Positions 9,779 through 18,463 of a DNA stretch of 41,610 nt are shown here, piece after piece. The stretch's first letter is position 1. Each line of letters opens with the position of its first letter. This DNA comes from Candidatus Adlerbacteria bacterium (GTDB lineage Bacteria > Patescibacteriota > Minisyncoccia > Phycocordibacterales > SBAW01): assembly GCA_003135635.1 (NCBI GenBank), contig PLCJ01000001.1, forward strand, positions 174,155-215,764, read 5' to 3'. The translations under genes and the position numbers were made by a program. The notes beneath the pieces are model-generated. The model saw nothing but the letters and a program-made list of their open reading frames with translations. It had not been told where the DNA came from and ran no database searches.

Positions 9779-9806
9779 ATCGGTTCGAATCCTAGACTCC
9801 CAGCCA
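9779..9806 (+). other. tRNA 3'-end-like remnant (T-arm, acceptor strand and CCA)
   Basis: The stretch has the layout of the last 28 nt of a tRNA: a 5-nt stem strand, a T-loop TTCGAAT (9784-9790), a 5-nt strand, seven acceptor-side bases ACTCCCA, a discriminator G, and CCA. The T-stem pairs poorly (3 of 5). No matching 5' half exists upstream, where the serine hydrolase gene ends. It is read as a fragment left by integration into a tRNA gene, or possibly a chance resemblance. Confidence 0.4.
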
Positions 9807-9831
9807 GCTTATGCTAAGTCAGGTGACTGAG
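9799..9831 (+). repeat. 33-bp repeat, copy 1, upstream of orphan gene 9866
   Basis: It begins CCCAGCCAGC and ends with the dyad AGTCA-GG-TGACT followed by GAG. 31 of 33 bases match copy 2 at 10602. A further shared block CGTCACTA lies downstream (9850-9857), just ahead of the start codon. It could be an operator/promoter module or a recombination site, since a dyad around a central dinucleotide is typical of serine recombinase sites. Confidence 0.75.
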
Positions 9832-9865
9832 ACGCATAGCTAAATATTTCGTCACTATATAACTC

Positions 9866-10546
9866 ATGTTTTGGAACCATTTTTTTCAGTACCCTGCGGA
9901 GTCGTGGTACCACACTGCCGAGTGGTGGACAGCAATAGGCACGATCATCCTTGGTGCTGCCGCTTTTGCAGCCCTATTTTTGCAAGACATAATTTCTCGT
10001 TTGTATTCTCAGACACGACTAAATAGTTCAATACGGGTCGCCCCGCCCGATTGTCACATGATTCAAACTCAGGGTATGGGCTATGTGCACTATGTGCGTA
10101 TGAAAGTTGAGAATATAGGTAAGCATGTTGCGCAAAACGTTGAGGTGATGATCGATACATGTTGGCGCATACATGAAAATGGGACACGAGAAGAAGTTAA
10201 AACATTCCTACCCATGAATCTTAAATGGAGTCACTACGGCGGCGTTGTTACTATGCCGCGCATACTGTCTAAACATTTTAGACATTGCGACATCGGATTT
10301 GTGGGAAAGTATGGAGGATCTCGCCCCGAGGTGCAGTTTCATGTGGATACTGTAGTGGACCCCAACTCCGTTGCCGGTGGAATATATCCAAATCTTCTAC
10401 CCCCGGGGAAATACCAGTTTAATTTGCTTATTGGTGCTGACAATGTGCCGACATACGAACAGAGCTATCAAGTATCTTTTACGGGCACATTTTACACAAC
10501 TGAAGAGGAGATGTTTAGTAAAAGTTTATCCATTCAACCATTATAG
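9866..10546 (+). CDS. Orphan membrane-anchored protein
   Basis: 226 aa. One membrane segment at about residues 21-42 (WWTAIGTIILGAAAFAALFLQDII) follows an aromatic-rich N-terminus. The remaining ~180 residues form a soluble domain rich in beta-strand-like patterns (YVRMKVENIGKHVAQNVEVMI, YQFNLLIGADN), reminiscent of Ig-like or CARDB-type folds. No catalytic motif is visible and I do not recognise the family. It is preceded by a 33-bp repeat that recurs before the next gene, so the two are probably regulated together or arrived as similar cassettes. It lies at the left end of the island, next to the recombinase gene. A role in defence or superinfection exclusion is possible but purely contextual. 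Confidence 0.65.
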   Translation: MFWNHFFQYPAESWYHTAEWWTAIGTIILGAAAFAALFLQDIISRLYSQTRLNSSIRVAPPDCHMIQTQGMGYVHYVRMKVENIGKHVAQNVEVMIDTCWRIHENGTREEVKTFLPMNLKWSHYGGVVTMPRILSKHFRHCDIGFVGKYGGSRPEVQFHVDTVVDPNSVAGGIYPNLLPPGKYQFNLLIGADNVPTYEQSYQVSFTGTFYTTEEEMFSKSLSIQPL

Positions 10547-10601
10547 AAACTAGATACCGATCGTTTTAAGCTGAAGTAAAGTTCCAACATCGTTCCACAA
10601 A

Positions 10602-10634
10602 CCCAGCCAGCGTATACTAAGTCAGGTGACTGAG
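10602..10634 (+). repeat. 33-bp repeat, copy 2, upstream of orphan gene 10653
   Basis: It differs from copy 1 at two of 33 positions and keeps the AGTCA-GG-TGACT dyad. CGTCACTA follows at 10637-10644, 8 nt before the ATG of the HEPN-like gene. The spacing between dyad and CGTCACTA is shorter here than in copy 1. Confidence 0.75.
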
Positions 10635-10652
10635 GTGCGTCACTAAACTTTT

Positions 10653-11228
10653 ATGTCTAAAAATAATGCACACTTGGGAGAAACGAAGGAGCAGAGATTA
10701 AAGCGGTTTCGAGATGGTCATCCCATAGAAGTCATCGAGACAGTCATTCAATCAATAGCTAACCACTTCGTAAACGAATTACGCTCTGTTTTTGATAATC
10801 CTCCAAATCGCCAGACCACTTTAATGTTTCTTGGTACTCACTCAATCGCTCTCACGATCGCATACGGCTTATTCGGTAAGGGCGGCGAAGATGGCTACAA
10901 GCTTTTCTTAGAAAACTTTGTCGACGGGGATAGACCGGATACACAGTTTTCAACTGTCGCCCCCGAGATCCACGAGTGGAGGAATATACTCGCACATCGT
11001 TGGATAAACGTTGCAGGTCATAGTTTTAGCTACGAATTCGGTATGCCAGAGGGCTGGAAGCGAGAGGACGAGTTTTTGTTGGTAAATCCACAGATATATC
11101 TCAATCAGTTCTTGGCGACCTTTGGTGCCGGCGGAAGAATCTATGGCTATAAAAAGGTTCTGACTACAGATGAGATGTATGAAGCCGCAAAACAAAGGTT
11201 CATTTCTAAGTACGTTGAAGAAGCTTAA
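10653..11228 (+). CDS. Orphan protein with a HEPN-like RNxxxH motif
   Basis: 191 aa, soluble, predicted mostly helical in its N-terminal two thirds. It contains HEWRNILAHRWIN near residue 110, which fits the R-x4-H motif (polar residue after R) of HEPN ribonucleases and related antitoxin-regulated toxins. The hydrophobic helix before it (TLMFLGTHSIALTIAYGLFG) would suit a HEPN four-helix bundle. The family is not recognised further, and the C-terminal part (NPQIYLNQFLATFGAGGRIYGYKKVL) is not a standard HEPN element. It shares the upstream 33-bp repeat with the membrane protein at 9866. If it is a HEPN RNase, the pair could act in abortive defence. That is inference, and the motif could be chance. 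Confidence 0.6.
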   Translation: MSKNNAHLGETKEQRLKRFRDGHPIEVIETVIQSIANHFVNELRSVFDNPPNRQTTLMFLGTHSIALTIAYGLFGKGGEDGYKLFLENFVDGDRPDTQFSTVAPEIHEWRNILAHRWINVAGHSFSYEFGMPEGWKREDEFLLVNPQIYLNQFLATFGAGGRIYGYKKVLTTDEMYEAAKQRFISKYVEEA

Positions 11229-11243
11229 TTTGGAATCGCTTCC

Positions 11244-12527
11244 TTATTCGAGGCTTATTTTCTTGTCCTTCAGGAATAATTTGCTCTGTAAGCATCCGAG
11301 TAATTCACGCTTCTCTATAAGCGTCCCTTCTCTCAGTAAGTACTTGGTGTAATTTCTCACATCCACATCAATCTCAATATTGTCTTGTTTGTGTCCGAGC
11401 ACTCCCGACCTGAATTTGTTGAAGCGTTTTATCTCGTCCTCTATTCTCGTTCGTATTCCTAGTTCGTCCATATTGACCGTATCCATGAGCCCTATCAGCT
11501 CCTCTATAAGACTCGGCTCATTTATGGCCGGATTCTTGCAGTCTATATTCCTTGCCTTAGTGCAAAAGTAGTACACGTGCCTGTTTACGCCGCCATCCTT
11601 TAACTTCTTAAACTTCTCGTCAGCAGATATACCGGAGCCACAGTGCCCACATCGTATGAGCTTGGTAAAGGCAAACTCCTTACTCTCAGTTTTTGGTATA
11701 AAGTTCGCGTTCAGCGTCATCTGCACCTTTGTATACAGCTCCTTATCAATAATAGGCGTGTGCTTGCCCGTGTACCACTGGCCACCGCCGACAGGATACT
11801 CAAAGTCTCCATAGTAAAAAGGATTCCTTAATATTATGTAGACATTAGCGAGTACGAGCGGTTTACCGCGATGCGTCTTAAAGTCTATCTCTCGGAGCCA
11901 GCGATACAGCTTGCGCCCACTCCATTGTTCATTGGCGACCTTTTCAAACATCTGTTTGATGACCGGCCCGCGCTTTGGGTCAATCCTACATTGGCACTTT
12001 TTATCAACGTGCTTTTCGTTTAAGTATCCGGTCGGTGCAACACCAGGCCTCCACCCCATCTCGCATCGTGTGCGCAAGCCGCGCTTAACATTCACTGCTT
12101 TGTTGTCATTCTCGAGCTTTGCTTGGCTCCCCAGTATCATCAGCAAAAACTTTTCATTGGGGTTGTTGGTAAACTTTTGCCCGTAGGTGCGTATCTCATG
12201 TAGGAGCTTTTGATCCATGAGGTCTACGACCGACCCCAAGTCTCCGGCGTTGCGGCTCAGCCGGTCCGGTGCCCACGTGAGTATCGCGTTGAACTTTTGT
12301 GAGCGCAGATCCTCGAGCATCTGGTTGTATACAGGCCGCTGGCCTACCTCCTTAGAGGAGTGCGACTCCCGTTTTATCTCTACTATATGGAGCCCGTCAC
12401 GCTCGGCGAGCACCTGCATCTCCTTCACCTGTGACTCTATCGAAAGAGCCTGTTTATCCTCTGCCTCGGTACTCTTGCGTGCGTAGAGGCAGTACCTTAA
12501 AGCCTCCTGCGGCTGTGTTTTTTCCAT
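11244..12527 (-). CDS. Large serine recombinase (site-specific integrase)
   Basis: 427 aa from ATG 12527. The track's start at 12548 is a TTG. The N-terminal resolvase domain has the catalytic Ser in LYARKSTEAED (residue ~19), then the arginine-bearing LTWAPDRLSRNAGDLGSVVDLM near 90. The recombinase domain follows (GLRTRCEMGWRPGVAPTGYL near 150, with IILRNPFYYGDF near 235). A zinc ribbon begins with CGHCGSGIS near 300 and continues with YYFCTKARNIDCKN. A helical C-terminus may be the coiled coil that controls direction. Such enzymes join attP and attB through a serine-DNA link and need no host factor. Its location near the left end fits an integrase of this island. Its gene faces away from hsdM across 104 bp holding a palindrome. 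Confidence 0.93.
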   Translation of the reverse strand: MEKTQPQEALRYCLYARKSTEAEDKQALSIESQVKEMQVLAERDGLHIVEIKRESHSSKEVGQRPVYNQMLEDLRSQKFNAILTWAPDRLSRNAGDLGSVVDLMDQKLLHEIRTYGQKFTNNPNEKFLLMILGSQAKLENDNKAVNVKRGLRTRCEMGWRPGVAPTGYLNEKHVDKKCQCRIDPKRGPVIKQMFEKVANEQWSGRKLYRWLREIDFKTHRGKPLVLANVYIILRNPFYYGDFEYPVGGGQWYTGKHTPIIDKELYTKVQMTLNANFIPKTESKEFAFTKLIRCGHCGSGISADEKFKKLKDGGVNRHVYYFCTKARNIDCKNPAINEPSLIEELIGLMDTVNMDELGIRTRIEDEIKRFNKFRSGVLGHKQDNIEIDVDVRNYTKYLLREGTLIEKRELLGCLQSKLFLKDKKISLE

Positions 12528-12551
12528 ATACCCCAATGAATGACGCAACGG

Positions 12552-12568
12552 CTCCTAGGAGTCTAGGA
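12552..12568. repeat. Palindrome and inverted copy of the left-end site
   Basis: CTCCTAGGAG (12552-12561) is a perfect palindrome next to the recombinase start. The overlapping CTAGGAGTCTAGGA (12555-12568) matches the reverse complement of 9790-9803 at 13 of 14 positions. This could be a recombinase binding or crossover site, lying in inverted orientation to the left-end copy. Confidence 0.4.
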
Positions 12569-12592
12569 CCCTCGGAGTTGGTAACTTAGCCC

Positions 12593-12620
12593 TTCAAAAA
12601 GTCATAAAAAGTGTTACAGT
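12593..12620 (+). promoter_or_regulatory. Probable promoter of the hsdMSR operon
   Basis: TTCAAA (12593-12598), 16-bp spacer, TACAGT (12615-12620), 11 nt before the hsdM ATG. The -35 match is moderate. Confidence 0.4.
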
Positions 12621-12631
12621 TGAGCCAAATC

Positions 12632-14161
12632 ATGGCACCGGACATCATCAAAAGCCTTGAAACTAGGCTCTGGGAAGCGGCGGATCATCTTCGCGCTAAT
12701 TCATCATTGAGACTCAACGAATTTGCCGAGCCTGTCCTAGGACTTATTTTTTTGAAATTTGCTGACGTCAAATTCACAACAGCCAAGAAAGAAATTGAGA
12801 GCGAAAATAAATCAGCTACTTCTAAGCGCCAGCGCCCGATAACTGCAGAAGATTACCAGTCTCGAGGTGTTCTTTTTGTGCCAGAGCAAGCCCGATTCTC
12901 ACATCTCATCGCTCTTCCGGAGGGAACGGATATGGGAAAGGCGGTAAATGATGCAATGAAAGAGATTGAAGCACAGAATAAAGACCTTGCTGGTATTCTG
13001 CCGAAAAATTACAACCTCCTCGACAATCCAGCCATCATTACTCTCCTTAAAAATCTCAATCATATTCCTGACAGTATCGAGGGTGATGCCTTTGGTCTTA
13101 TCTATGAATACTTCCTCGGCAAGTTTGCAATTGCTGATGGTTCTGGTGGCGGTGAATTCTTTACCCCAACCTCTATCGTCAAGTTGATTGTTGAAATTCT
13201 TGAACCGTATCAAGGCAAGATCTATGACCCCGCCTGTGGCTCAGGTGGCATGTTTGTGCAATCACTTGAGTTCATCAAACGACATCTTGAAAATGGCAAG
13301 AAGGCCAAGGCGTCTCGTGAGATCTCAATTTACGGACAAGAGAAAACTGATCAGACAGTACGCATTGCTAAAATGAACCTCGCTATCCACGGACTCTCTG
13401 GCGACCTTCGCCAAGGTAATACCTACTACGAGGACTTGCACCGCTCACTCGGCAAGTTTGATTTCGCAATGGCTAATCCTCCCTTTAACGTTGACGGTAT
13501 TGATAAAGAGCGAATTAAAGACGATCCTCGTTTCTCATACGGTCTGCCTCGCACTGATAACGGAAACTATCTCTGGATTCAAATATTCCTCAATGCTCTT
13601 AAAGTAGGTGGTCGTGCCGGCTTCGTCATGGCTAACTCTGCGAGCGATGCGGGATATAGCGAGAAAGATATTCGCCAAAAGCTCGTACACGATAGTTTGG
13701 TGGATGTAATGATCGCCGTTGGTCCAAATATGTTCTACAACGTCACTCTGCCGGTCACACTTTGGTTCTTGGATAAGGGAAAGAAGAAAACAGACCGCAG
13801 GGACAAAATCCTTTTTATTGATGCCCGCAATATCTATAGTCAAATTGATCGTGCGCACCGTGAATGGACAGAAGAGCATGTGCAGCAGATTTCAGAAATT
13901 GTTCGAAGTTATCGATGCGAGAAAGGCGCGAAGAAGTACAAAGATATAAAAGGGCTTTGCAAGGTAGCAAATCTGAAAGAAGTCGCAGATGCCGGGTATT
14001 CCCTCAACCCCGGACGATATGTCGGTGCAGTAGAATCAACCCAAACAGACGAGGATTTTGAATCTTCAGTCAAAGCTTTGCATGGCGAATTTTTGAAGTT
14101 GACCGAAGAAGCGCACGATCTTGAAAAGAAGATTGCGGACAATTTCAAAAAACTATTCTGA
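12632..14161 (+). CDS. hsdM: Type I restriction-modification DNA methyltransferase subunit HsdM
   Basis: 509 aa from ATG 12632. The track's GTG at 12611 would put the start inside the promoter. An N-terminal helical HsdM_N domain (residues ~1-140, LRANSSLRLNEFAEPVLGLIFLKF) precedes the N6-adenine methylase domain. AdoMet motif I is DPACGSGGMFVQS near residue 200 and catalytic motif IV is NPPF near 281. With HsdS it methylates adenine in a bipartite target and protects host DNA. With HsdR it forms the restriction complex. The stop codon is followed after one base by hsdS. Full length, with no disruptions seen. Confidence 0.96.
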   Translation: MAPDIIKSLETRLWEAADHLRANSSLRLNEFAEPVLGLIFLKFADVKFTTAKKEIESENKSATSKRQRPITAEDYQSRGVLFVPEQARFSHLIALPEGTDMGKAVNDAMKEIEAQNKDLAGILPKNYNLLDNPAIITLLKNLNHIPDSIEGDAFGLIYEYFLGKFAIADGSGGGEFFTPTSIVKLIVEILEPYQGKIYDPACGSGGMFVQSLEFIKRHLENGKKAKASREISIYGQEKTDQTVRIAKMNLAIHGLSGDLRQGNTYYEDLHRSLGKFDFAMANPPFNVDGIDKERIKDDPRFSYGLPRTDNGNYLWIQIFLNALKVGGRAGFVMANSASDAGYSEKDIRQKLVHDSLVDVMIAVGPNMFYNVTLPVTLWFLDKGKKKTDRRDKILFIDARNIYSQIDRAHREWTEEHVQQISEIVRSYRCEKGAKKYKDIKGLCKVANLKEVADAGYSLNPGRYVGAVESTQTDEDFESSVKALHGEFLKLTEEAHDLEKKIADNFKKLF

Positions 14162-14162
14162 T

Positions 14163-15347
14163 ATGACTACGCAAACTTCTACAAAATGGGATGATTATCT
14201 CGTAAGAGATTTTTCGAAAGTAAAAGGTGGTAAACGGTTACCAAAGGGTCAGTTTGTGCAGAACGAAAAAACTGCCCATCCATACATTCGAGTTACAGAT
14301 ATGCATACCGATGGACTGGATGCTTCAAATATTAAATACATTACCGACGAGCAATTTGAGAAAATCAAAAGATATATTATTTCCTCAGACGATGTTTATG
14401 TAAGTAATGCTGGCACAATTGGATTAGTTGGGAAAGTGCCGCGCTGGCTTTCAGGGGCCAATCTTACAGAAAACGCTTTGAAACTTACCGACATAGATAA
14501 AAAGAAAGTCATTCAAGACTTTATAATTTACTTTCTACGAAGTTCAGTTGGGCAAGATCAGATTAAAGCGCGGACAGGTGGAAGTTCTCAGCCCAAATTA
14601 GCGCTAACAAGGCTCGCTGATGTGACAGTCACTGCACCTGATGTGCCAAGTCAAAACAGAATTGTGGATGTTTTGTCTGCTTATGATGATCTAATTGAGA
14701 ACAACAATCGGCGCATTAAAATTCTTGAGGATATTGCTCAGAAAATCTATACGGAATGGTTCGTAGAATTTCGTTTCCCTAGCTACGAAAAAGCAAAGTT
14801 TGGGAAAGATGGATTGCCTAATGGATGGAAGATGGCAAAAATTCGTGCGCTTATAGAGACCGTAAAGAGAAAGGAGAAATTAAAGACAGATCAGTATCTT
14901 TCGAATGGAATATATCCCATCATAGATCAAGGAAAGGATTTTATCGCTGGATATACAAACGATACGGACACCGTATACAAAGAGCATCTTATAGTTTTTG
15001 GAGATCATACTCGGTGTTTTAAATATTGTAATTTTGACTTTGCCTGCGGTGCAGATGGTACGCAATTACTCAAATCTAAAAATTCAGATAATTTACCTGA
15101 AATCCTTTTGTATTTTTTAGTAAAGAACGCAGATTTAAAAAGTAATCATTATGCTAGACACTTTAAGTTTCTAAAGGAAATAGAGGTGATAACTCCGGGG
15201 AAAAAGCTTGCACAAGATTTTGCAGAGTTGTGTGCACCAACTTATGAAAATATTAAACAGATGATGTTTAAGAATGTCATTTTACGCAAATCTCGCGATC
15301 TTCTCATACCGCAACTTGTAACTGGAAAGTTAGAAATAAAATCATGA
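14163..15347 (+). CDS. hsdS: Type I restriction-modification specificity subunit HsdS
   Basis: 394 aa from ATG 14163. Two target-recognition domains are separated by the conserved spacer helix. TRD1 spans about 1-155 and ends in SSQPKLALTRLADVTVTAPD, followed by the helix IVDVLSAYDDLIENNNRRIKILEDIAQKIYTEWF. TRD2 spans about 215-345 and ends in a second helix with RKSRDLLIPQLVTGKLEI. Each TRD reads one half of a bipartite sequence, so the target cannot be predicted here. It overlaps hsdR by four bases (ATGA), so translation is coupled. Only one hsdS is present and there is no shuffling partner nearby. Confidence 0.95.
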   Translation: MTTQTSTKWDDYLVRDFSKVKGGKRLPKGQFVQNEKTAHPYIRVTDMHTDGLDASNIKYITDEQFEKIKRYIISSDDVYVSNAGTIGLVGKVPRWLSGANLTENALKLTDIDKKKVIQDFIIYFLRSSVGQDQIKARTGGSSQPKLALTRLADVTVTAPDVPSQNRIVDVLSAYDDLIENNNRRIKILEDIAQKIYTEWFVEFRFPSYEKAKFGKDGLPNGWKMAKIRALIETVKRKEKLKTDQYLSNGIYPIIDQGKDFIAGYTNDTDTVYKEHLIVFGDHTRCFKYCNFDFACGADGTQLLKSKNSDNLPEILLYFLVKNADLKSNHYARHFKFLKEIEVITPGKKLAQDFAELCAPTYENIKQMMFKNVILRKSRDLLIPQLVTGKLEIKS

Positions 15348-18300
15348 ACGAATTCTCTGAAGATAAATTGATTGAACAAACAGCTGTCAATATATTTGGC
15401 GAGCTTTGGGGCGCAAAGAATTTTATTAATGCCTATTCTGAGGAAGGTGACGCATTGCTCGGTCGCGACAATCAAGGTCAGGTTGTCTTGGTAAATCGTC
15501 TTAATCTAGCGCTGGAGAAGTTAAACAAGGACGCTCCGCAGGAAGCCATCGCTCAAGCGGTTGAGGAACTGACCCGTGATCGCTCAGCGATGAGCTTGGT
15601 GAATGCAAACGCTGAGATATACAAACTTATCAAAGATGGTGTCAAAGTTGAGGTACGTGATGCGCGTGGAGGAATTGAGACAATAAGTATAAAGGTTATT
15701 GAATTCAGCGAAGCTTCTAAAAACGATTATCTCTTAGTGTCTCAGATGTGGATCACCGGCGATCTGCATAAACGCCGTCCTGACCTCATTGGATTTGTAA
15801 ACGGTCTGCCACTTGTTTTGATTGAGCTCAAAGCTTCGCATAAGAATCTTCGAAATGCCTATCAAGAAAATATCCGTGACTACAAAGACACCATTCCTCA
15901 GCTTTTCTGGCACAACGCGTTTATTATTATTTCAAACGGTATCGAGAGTAAAGTCGGAACACTGACATCTGCTTACGAACATTTCAATGAGTGGAAGAAA
16001 ATAAAGGATGAAAACGAAGAGAGTGGTGTGAGCTTAGAGACTGTACTCAAGGGAACATGCGAGCCATCTCGTCTTTTAGATATTGTTGAGAACTTTACGC
16101 TGTTTGACGGCTCACGAGGAGAACTCACCAAGATTGTCGCTCGGTACTTCCAGTTTCTTGGAGTAAACCGTGCTTTTGAGCGCATAGAGCACCGTGAGGA
16201 GAACGGGGGTCGTCTCGGTGTATTTTGGCACACCCAAGGCTCCGGCAAATCGTACTCCATGATCTTCCTTTCTCAGAAGGTATTTCGGAAGACGCATGGT
16301 AACTTCACTTTTGTATTGATTACGGATCGTAGAGAACTCGATAAACAGATCTACAAAAACTTCGTTGATTGTGGAGCAGAAAAGGATAAAGAGGTGCATG
16401 CAGACTCTGTAGAAAACCTGCGTGACTTACTTGGTGAGGACCATCGCCATGTCTTCACTCTCATTCAGAAATTCAATGAGCCTATCGAGCTCAATAAACG
16501 CAACGACATTATTGTCATGGCAGACGAAGCGCATCGTACTCAATACGACACCTTTGCAAAGAACCTGCGTATTGCACTCCCAAATGCCTCATTCATTGGC
16601 TTTACTGGAACTCCGATCATGGCCGAAGGTGAAGAGAAGACGCGTTCTACTTTTGGAGACTATGTTTCGACATATAACTTTGCTCAGTCAGTAGAAGACG
16701 GTGCAACGGTGCCTCTGTACTACGAAAACCGTGTGCCCAAGCTCGAAAACGCAAACCCTGAAATTCAAAAGGATCTTGAGAAGGTCATGGACTACTACGA
16801 TCTTGCTACTGATGAGGAAGACAAGCTCGAGCAGGAGTTTTCTACGTTCTACCACCTTATTTCTCGTGAGGACCGTTTGAATAAGGTTGCCGAGGATATT
16901 GTTACCCACTTCACTTCCCGAGGGTATGACGGCAAAGCGATGGTTGTCTCTATTGATAAGAAGACAGCTATCCGCATGTACGTGAAGGTAAAGGAACAGA
17001 TGCAACGTTATGTAGCCAAACTCAACATTGCCGTATCAAAAGCTAAGGACGATCACGAAAAGGAATCGATACGGGATCAAATTCACAAATACGAGGATAT
17101 CGACATGGCGGTGGTGGTAAGTCAGAGCCAGAATGAAATTGCAGACATGGAGGAGTTTGAGATCGATATGCGTCCTATTCGTGCACGCATACTCGACGAA
17201 GATCTTGAAACGAAATTCAAAGATCCTACTGACAACCTCAAGATAGTCTTCGTCTGTGCGATGTGGATGACGGGCTTTGATGTACCAAACCTTTCAACTC
17301 TCTACCTCGATAAGCCGCTTAAAAATCACACTCTGATGCAGACCATTGCTCGTGCGAACCGTGTCTATCCCGGTAAAACAAATGGCCTTATTGTTGATTA
17401 CATTGGTGTATTCCGCAACCTCCAGAAAGCTCTTGCTATATATGCAGTAAATAAGGATGGAACCGACGACATTATTAAGGATAAAGACGAGCTCGTCGAA
17501 ATCCTTTTTGCCTCTGTTGCAGAAACACGGAAATTCCTCAAAACTTTGGATCTCAATATCAACGACCTTCTTGACGCAAAGGATGTCGAGAAAATTCGTC
17601 TTGTTGATGTGTTTACAAACCGCATACTCGTCGACGAGCAGACAAAACAGAGATACCTAGAGCTCGCCGGTAATGCTCACAAATACTACAAGTCAGTTCT
17701 GCCTGAACCGAAGGCCGAGGACTACTACCAAGAAGTGACTGCATACAAGGTTATTGCTTCGCGCATTCGTGAGGTGATTGATGAGGATACTGATGTATCG
17801 CAGGTGAAGAAGGACTTGGAGGATCTCCTTGATCGCTCCATTCGTGCTGGCGAATATGTTATTAAAGATGTTCCAAAATTGAAGGATCTAAGCAAGATTG
17901 ATTTTCAAGCATTACGAAAGTTTTTTGATGACTCAGATACTAAGAATATTGAAGCCGAAGAGCTCAGTACTGAGTTAGAAGAGAAAATAAAGGAGATGGT
18001 ACGGAAGAACAAACTCCGCAAAGCTTTTCTTGATCGCCTGAATAGACTTCTCACTAATTACAATTCGGGCTCTCAGGATCTTGAGACCTTCTTTGAACAG
18101 TTGGTTGAATTGGCTAAGGATTTGAGTGAGGAAGACCGTAGAGCTATTTCAGAGAATCTCACCGAAGAGGAACTGGCTATTTTCGACCTCCTAAAAAAAG
18201 AAAACTTAAACCCTGATGAGGTGGATGAAGTTAAAAAGGTTGCAAAGGAACTCGTCTCAAAACTAAAGGCGGAGAAACTTGCACTTGATTGGAAGAAGAA

Positions 18301-18463
18301 GGAAGAGACTCGCGCAGACGTAAAGGTTACAATCCGCTCCCTGCTGTATGACAATCTTCCTGAGCCGACATATTCAGAAAGTGATTGCGAGGATCGAACC
18401 CAAAAGGTCTATTTGCATGTGTACGATAGTTATGCGGATAATAAAGTAAGCGTATATTTATGA
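15344..18463 (+). CDS. hsdR: Type I restriction endonuclease subunit HsdR
   Basis: 1039 aa, normal family length. The N-terminal PD-(D/E)xK nuclease has PDLIGFVNGLPLVLIELKAS at about 145-165. The superfamily 2 translocase has Walker A QGSGKS near 298, DEAH box MADEAHRTQ near 391, motif III FTGTP near 422, and motif VI QTIARANRVYPGK near 667. A long charged helical C-terminus (about 780-1000) serves assembly with HsdM. It translocates DNA from an unmethylated site and cuts at distance. It shows no frameshift or missing motif, so the system looks functional. Its stop overlaps the next small gene (ATGA). Confidence 0.96.
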   Translation: MNEFSEDKLIEQTAVNIFGELWGAKNFINAYSEEGDALLGRDNQGQVVLVNRLNLALEKLNKDAPQEAIAQAVEELTRDRSAMSLVNANAEIYKLIKDGVKVEVRDARGGIETISIKVIEFSEASKNDYLLVSQMWITGDLHKRRPDLIGFVNGLPLVLIELKASHKNLRNAYQENIRDYKDTIPQLFWHNAFIIISNGIESKVGTLTSAYEHFNEWKKIKDENEESGVSLETVLKGTCEPSRLLDIVENFTLFDGSRGELTKIVARYFQFLGVNRAFERIEHREENGGRLGVFWHTQGSGKSYSMIFLSQKVFRKTHGNFTFVLITDRRELDKQIYKNFVDCGAEKDKEVHADSVENLRDLLGEDHRHVFTLIQKFNEPIELNKRNDIIVMADEAHRTQYDTFAKNLRIALPNASFIGFTGTPIMAEGEEKTRSTFGDYVSTYNFAQSVEDGATVPLYYENRVPKLENANPEIQKDLEKVMDYYDLATDEEDKLEQEFSTFYHLISREDRLNKVAEDIVTHFTSRGYDGKAMVVSIDKKTAIRMYVKVKEQMQRYVAKLNIAVSKAKDDHEKESIRDQIHKYEDIDMAVVVSQSQNEIADMEEFEIDMRPIRARILDEDLETKFKDPTDNLKIVFVCAMWMTGFDVPNLSTLYLDKPLKNHTLMQTIARANRVYPGKTNGLIVDYIGVFRNLQKALAIYAVNKDGTDDIIKDKDELVEILFASVAETRKFLKTLDLNINDLLDAKDVEKIRLVDVFTNRILVDEQTKQRYLELAGNAHKYYKSVLPEPKAEDYYQEVTAYKVIASRIREVIDEDTDVSQVKKDLEDLLDRSIRAGEYVIKDVPKLKDLSKIDFQALRKFFDDSDTKNIEAEELSTELEEKIKEMVRKNKLRKAFLDRLNRLLTNYNSGSQDLETFFEQLVELAKDLSEEDRRAISENLTEEELAIFDLLKKENLNPDEVDEVKKVAKELVSKLKAEKLALDWKKKEETRADVKVTIRSLLYDNLPEPTYSESDCEDRTQKVYLHVYDSYADNKVSVYL

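Noticed and set aside
9729-9806. Complete tRNA gene ending at the T-loop-like sequence
   Set aside because: The 5' strand CGGGAAT pairs only 5 of 7 with the acceptor side and there is no D-arm or anticodon stem. The region is also the 3' end of the serine hydrolase gene.
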